Part shown: positions 62,496-64,000 of the stretch, piece by piece | Numbering within the stretch: position 1 is the stretch's first letter | How the letters are laid out: every line of letters begins with the position of its first letter | DNA from: Candidatus Aerophobota bacterium | GTDB taxonomy: Bacteria > Aerophobota > Aerophobia > Aerophobales > B3-G15 | NCBI GenBank assembly: GCA_030615365.1 | Contig: JAUWZM010000003.1 | Coordinates: 1-64,000, forward strand | DNA: 64,000 bases | Direction: 5' to 3' | Program-made: the position numbers and the translations under genes | The notes under the pieces: model-generated | The model's database searches: none | Told to the model about the DNA's origin: nothing | The model's input: the letters and a program-made list of their open reading frames with translations, nothing else

Positions 62496-63821
62496 TTAGG
62501 TATTCCTGGAAACATGGTTTTTCTCTTTAATTTTTTTATCATTATTCTCCTCATCTTTTCCCCGACTCCACCATTCCACACCAAAGGCAGCAACAATCCC
62601 TATTAGTAAACCTAATACCCCACTCACAGCTATATTTTGTTTTTTGTTTGGTTTGACAGATTTTTTAGCTGCTCTTGCCAGGCTGGCTATTCCTACATCT
62701 TCTCCTTGAATAAATTCAGCTCCTTTTATCTGTTCCAACTGATAGGATGATTTATTGTACGTATCTTCAGCTAATTTAAATCCCCGATTTATTCTTTGCT
62801 CAGTTATCACCTCTTTAGATAACTCTTTCTTTAACTTCTCAATTTTCGCGGGAAGGTCTTGTGCCTCTTCTTTTAGTTGAGTTAATTCTTGTTGATAAAT
62901 AGCTAAATTGACCTTAGAGCTACCAAGCTGTGTTTTTATATTTTGGTATATAGGATTTATATATTCGGATTCTACCTGTAGGTTACTCAGTGCGTCCCTG
63001 GCTATTTGATTAGTTACCCTATCCAAAAGGGGGTGTTTAGCAATAGATTCTGTAAGAACAATCACTTCTTTTTCCTCTTTAAGCTGGCGTTGAAGCTCTT
63101 TTATTTTAGCCCTCTCAACTCCTATTGAACTTTGCAGTTCTAAAATCTTAGATTTTGCTTCTATAAGATGTGATGATTTTTCTTCGCTCTCTTTTTTCAA
63201 CAGTGCAGATTTACCTTTCTCATCGAATTCTCTTTTTTCCTTTTCTACGTTGTTTAGCTGCCGCTTGGCTGCACTTAATTTAGATTCAAAATTATTCTTT
63301 AATATAGAGTATATTTTTAATTTTTCCTGCTTATTTTCCTCAACAAATAACCTCGCCCAGGCATTAGCTATATCTTTTGCTAAAGTTGCCTCGTTACTCT
63401 CCACGTTTATCTCAATCACCTGACTTACTATCTGGATGGAGCTTATCTTTTCCAGATCCTCTAAAGAAAATTCTTTTTGTATTTTATCTTTAAGGTTTAA
63501 TGTTTCGATAACCTTTTCCTCTAAGGAAGGGTTTTTTAATAGTTGAACATATGTCTCGGGTGAATAAACTACAGGATTAAGGGCTTGAAAATTCATAAAG
63601 TCCTCATATGATTTAAATTCTGTAATTTTCCTCAGAGAAGGTTGGGTAATTATAATTCTGGCGGTAGATTGATAAACTGGTTTTAGAATGAAAAAACTAA
63701 CTATGACGGTAGATATTACACAGATTAAAAATATTCCTAAAATAATACCTTTTCGTCTAAATAGTACTTCAAGGTAATCTCTTAGATTTATCTCTTCAAA
63801 TTCAGGTTGCTCTTTTGCCAT
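62496..63821 (-). CDS. Polysaccharide chain-length regulator (Wzz/GumC-like)
   Basis: The 441-residue protein has a first membrane helix at about residues 27-48, a periplasmic region with a long coiled coil (about 180-350), and a second helix near residues 405-425 preceded by a Pro-containing motif. It lacks a tyrosine-kinase domain. Such proteins control modal chain length and work with Wzy. A GGAGG site lies in the end of the upstream gene, which it overlaps by 20 bp. Confidence 0.9.
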   Translation of the reverse strand: MAKEQPEFEEINLRDYLEVLFRRKGIILGIFLICVISTVIVSFFILKPVYQSTARIIITQPSLRKITEFKSYEDFMNFQALNPVVYSPETYVQLLKNPSLEEKVIETLNLKDKIQKEFSLEDLEKISSIQIVSQVIEINVESNEATLAKDIANAWARLFVEENKQEKLKIYSILKNNFESKLSAAKRQLNNVEKEKREFDEKGKSALLKKESEEKSSHLIEAKSKILELQSSIGVERAKIKELQRQLKEEKEVIVLTESIAKHPLLDRVTNQIARDALSNLQVESEYINPIYQNIKTQLGSSKVNLAIYQQELTQLKEEAQDLPAKIEKLKKELSKEVITEQRINRGFKLAEDTYNKSSYQLEQIKGAEFIQGEDVGIASLARAAKKSVKPNKKQNIAVSGVLGLLIGIVAAFGVEWWSRGKDEENNDKKIKEKNHVSRNT

Positions 63822-64000
63822 TTTTTCCTCCTGATAAATTAGCTACCCTGTCTCGTGAGTAAATTCCAAGGCCTATCCCTGTTAAACTCCAGATTAGAAG
63901 ACCCAGTTGAAAACCGTCCATTACCGTCTCTATTATACAAAATATTAATATACTTGCAATGGATAGGGCAAGTCCAAAAGATAGATTCTGGTAGGGAGAA
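63802..64000 (-). CDS. O-antigen ligase / polymerase-like protein, C-terminal part
   Basis: The minus-strand frame is open from the window end to a TGA at 63804-63802. It reads SPYQNLSFGLALSIASIL, then two hydrophobic helices and GIYSRDRVANLSGGKNGKRA. The PYQNL...GLALSI stretch and terminal helices resemble the end of O-antigen ligase family proteins. The N-terminus is outside the window. The stop overlaps the start of the Wzz-like gene, so the two are coupled. Confidence 0.7.
   Translation of the reverse strand, partial: SPYQNLSFGLALSIASILIFCIIETVMDGFQLGLLIWSLTGIGLGIYSRDRVANLSGGKNGKRAT

Overview
The window reads as chromosome of a diderm, probably anaerobic bacterium from a little-cultivated lineage. 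lpxB shows a lipid A outer membrane. A RACo-like corrinoid-protein activase next to dnaA suggests corrinoid methyl chemistry such as the Wood-Ljungdahl pathway. Coding DNA is AT-rich. No rRNA, tRNA, CRISPR array, prophage or transposase was seen. A candidate phylum is likely, but the sequence alone does not fix it.

Layout: (1) 1-2.1 kb, minus: a secreted coiled-coil protein (cut by the window edge) and two membrane proteins of unknown function. (2) 2.2-3.1 kb: UPF0175/PIN-type toxin-antitoxin pair with a frameshifted toxin. (3) 3.7-10.7 kb: a complete tryptophan operon in the order trpE-G-D-C-F-B-A. (4) 10.9-16.5 kb: galU, glycerate 2-kinase, an M20 peptidase, a HAD phosphatase, nadE and a HIT protein, with a strongly folded possible ncRNA at 13.35-13.56 kb. 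(5) 17-18.9 kb: dnaA with a palindromic pair of DnaA boxes and a possible oriC, followed by a RACo-like gene. (6) 20.7-28.5 kb, minus: argH, a lysA-dapF fusion, dapA, folK, an ABC ATPase, yicC, gmk and rpoZ, the last apparently starting with CTG. (7) 28.8-39.8 kb, plus: a small conserved protein, then aroE-aroC-aroKB-aroQ-pheA-aroF-aroA-TPR-panC-lpxB. With the trp operon this supplies the shikimate pathway and the trp and phe branches. (8) 39.7-43.0 kb: a second UPF0175/PIN pair on a segment bracketed by a 108-bp direct repeat, a DUF362-ferredoxin protein, and hicAB. (9) 43.3-64 kb: a surface-polysaccharide locus with GDP-sugar enzymes, flippase, polymerase, glycosyltransferases, methyltransferases, a radical SAM protein, an initiating phosphotransferase, a chain-length regulator and a second ligase/polymerase cut by the window end.

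The main unexpected signal lies between genes. A family of short non-autonomous elements with related GTAAYAG... terminal inverted repeats sits in at least five places. The copy at 11783-11942 has a perfect 8-bp target duplication and supplies the last six codons and stop of galU. Removing it in silico restores a galU frame that overlaps the gckA start. GTAA termini with 8-bp duplications point to IS66-type mobilisation. A second set of inverted-repeat elements abuts or supplies the stop codons of aroQ, gmk and argH.
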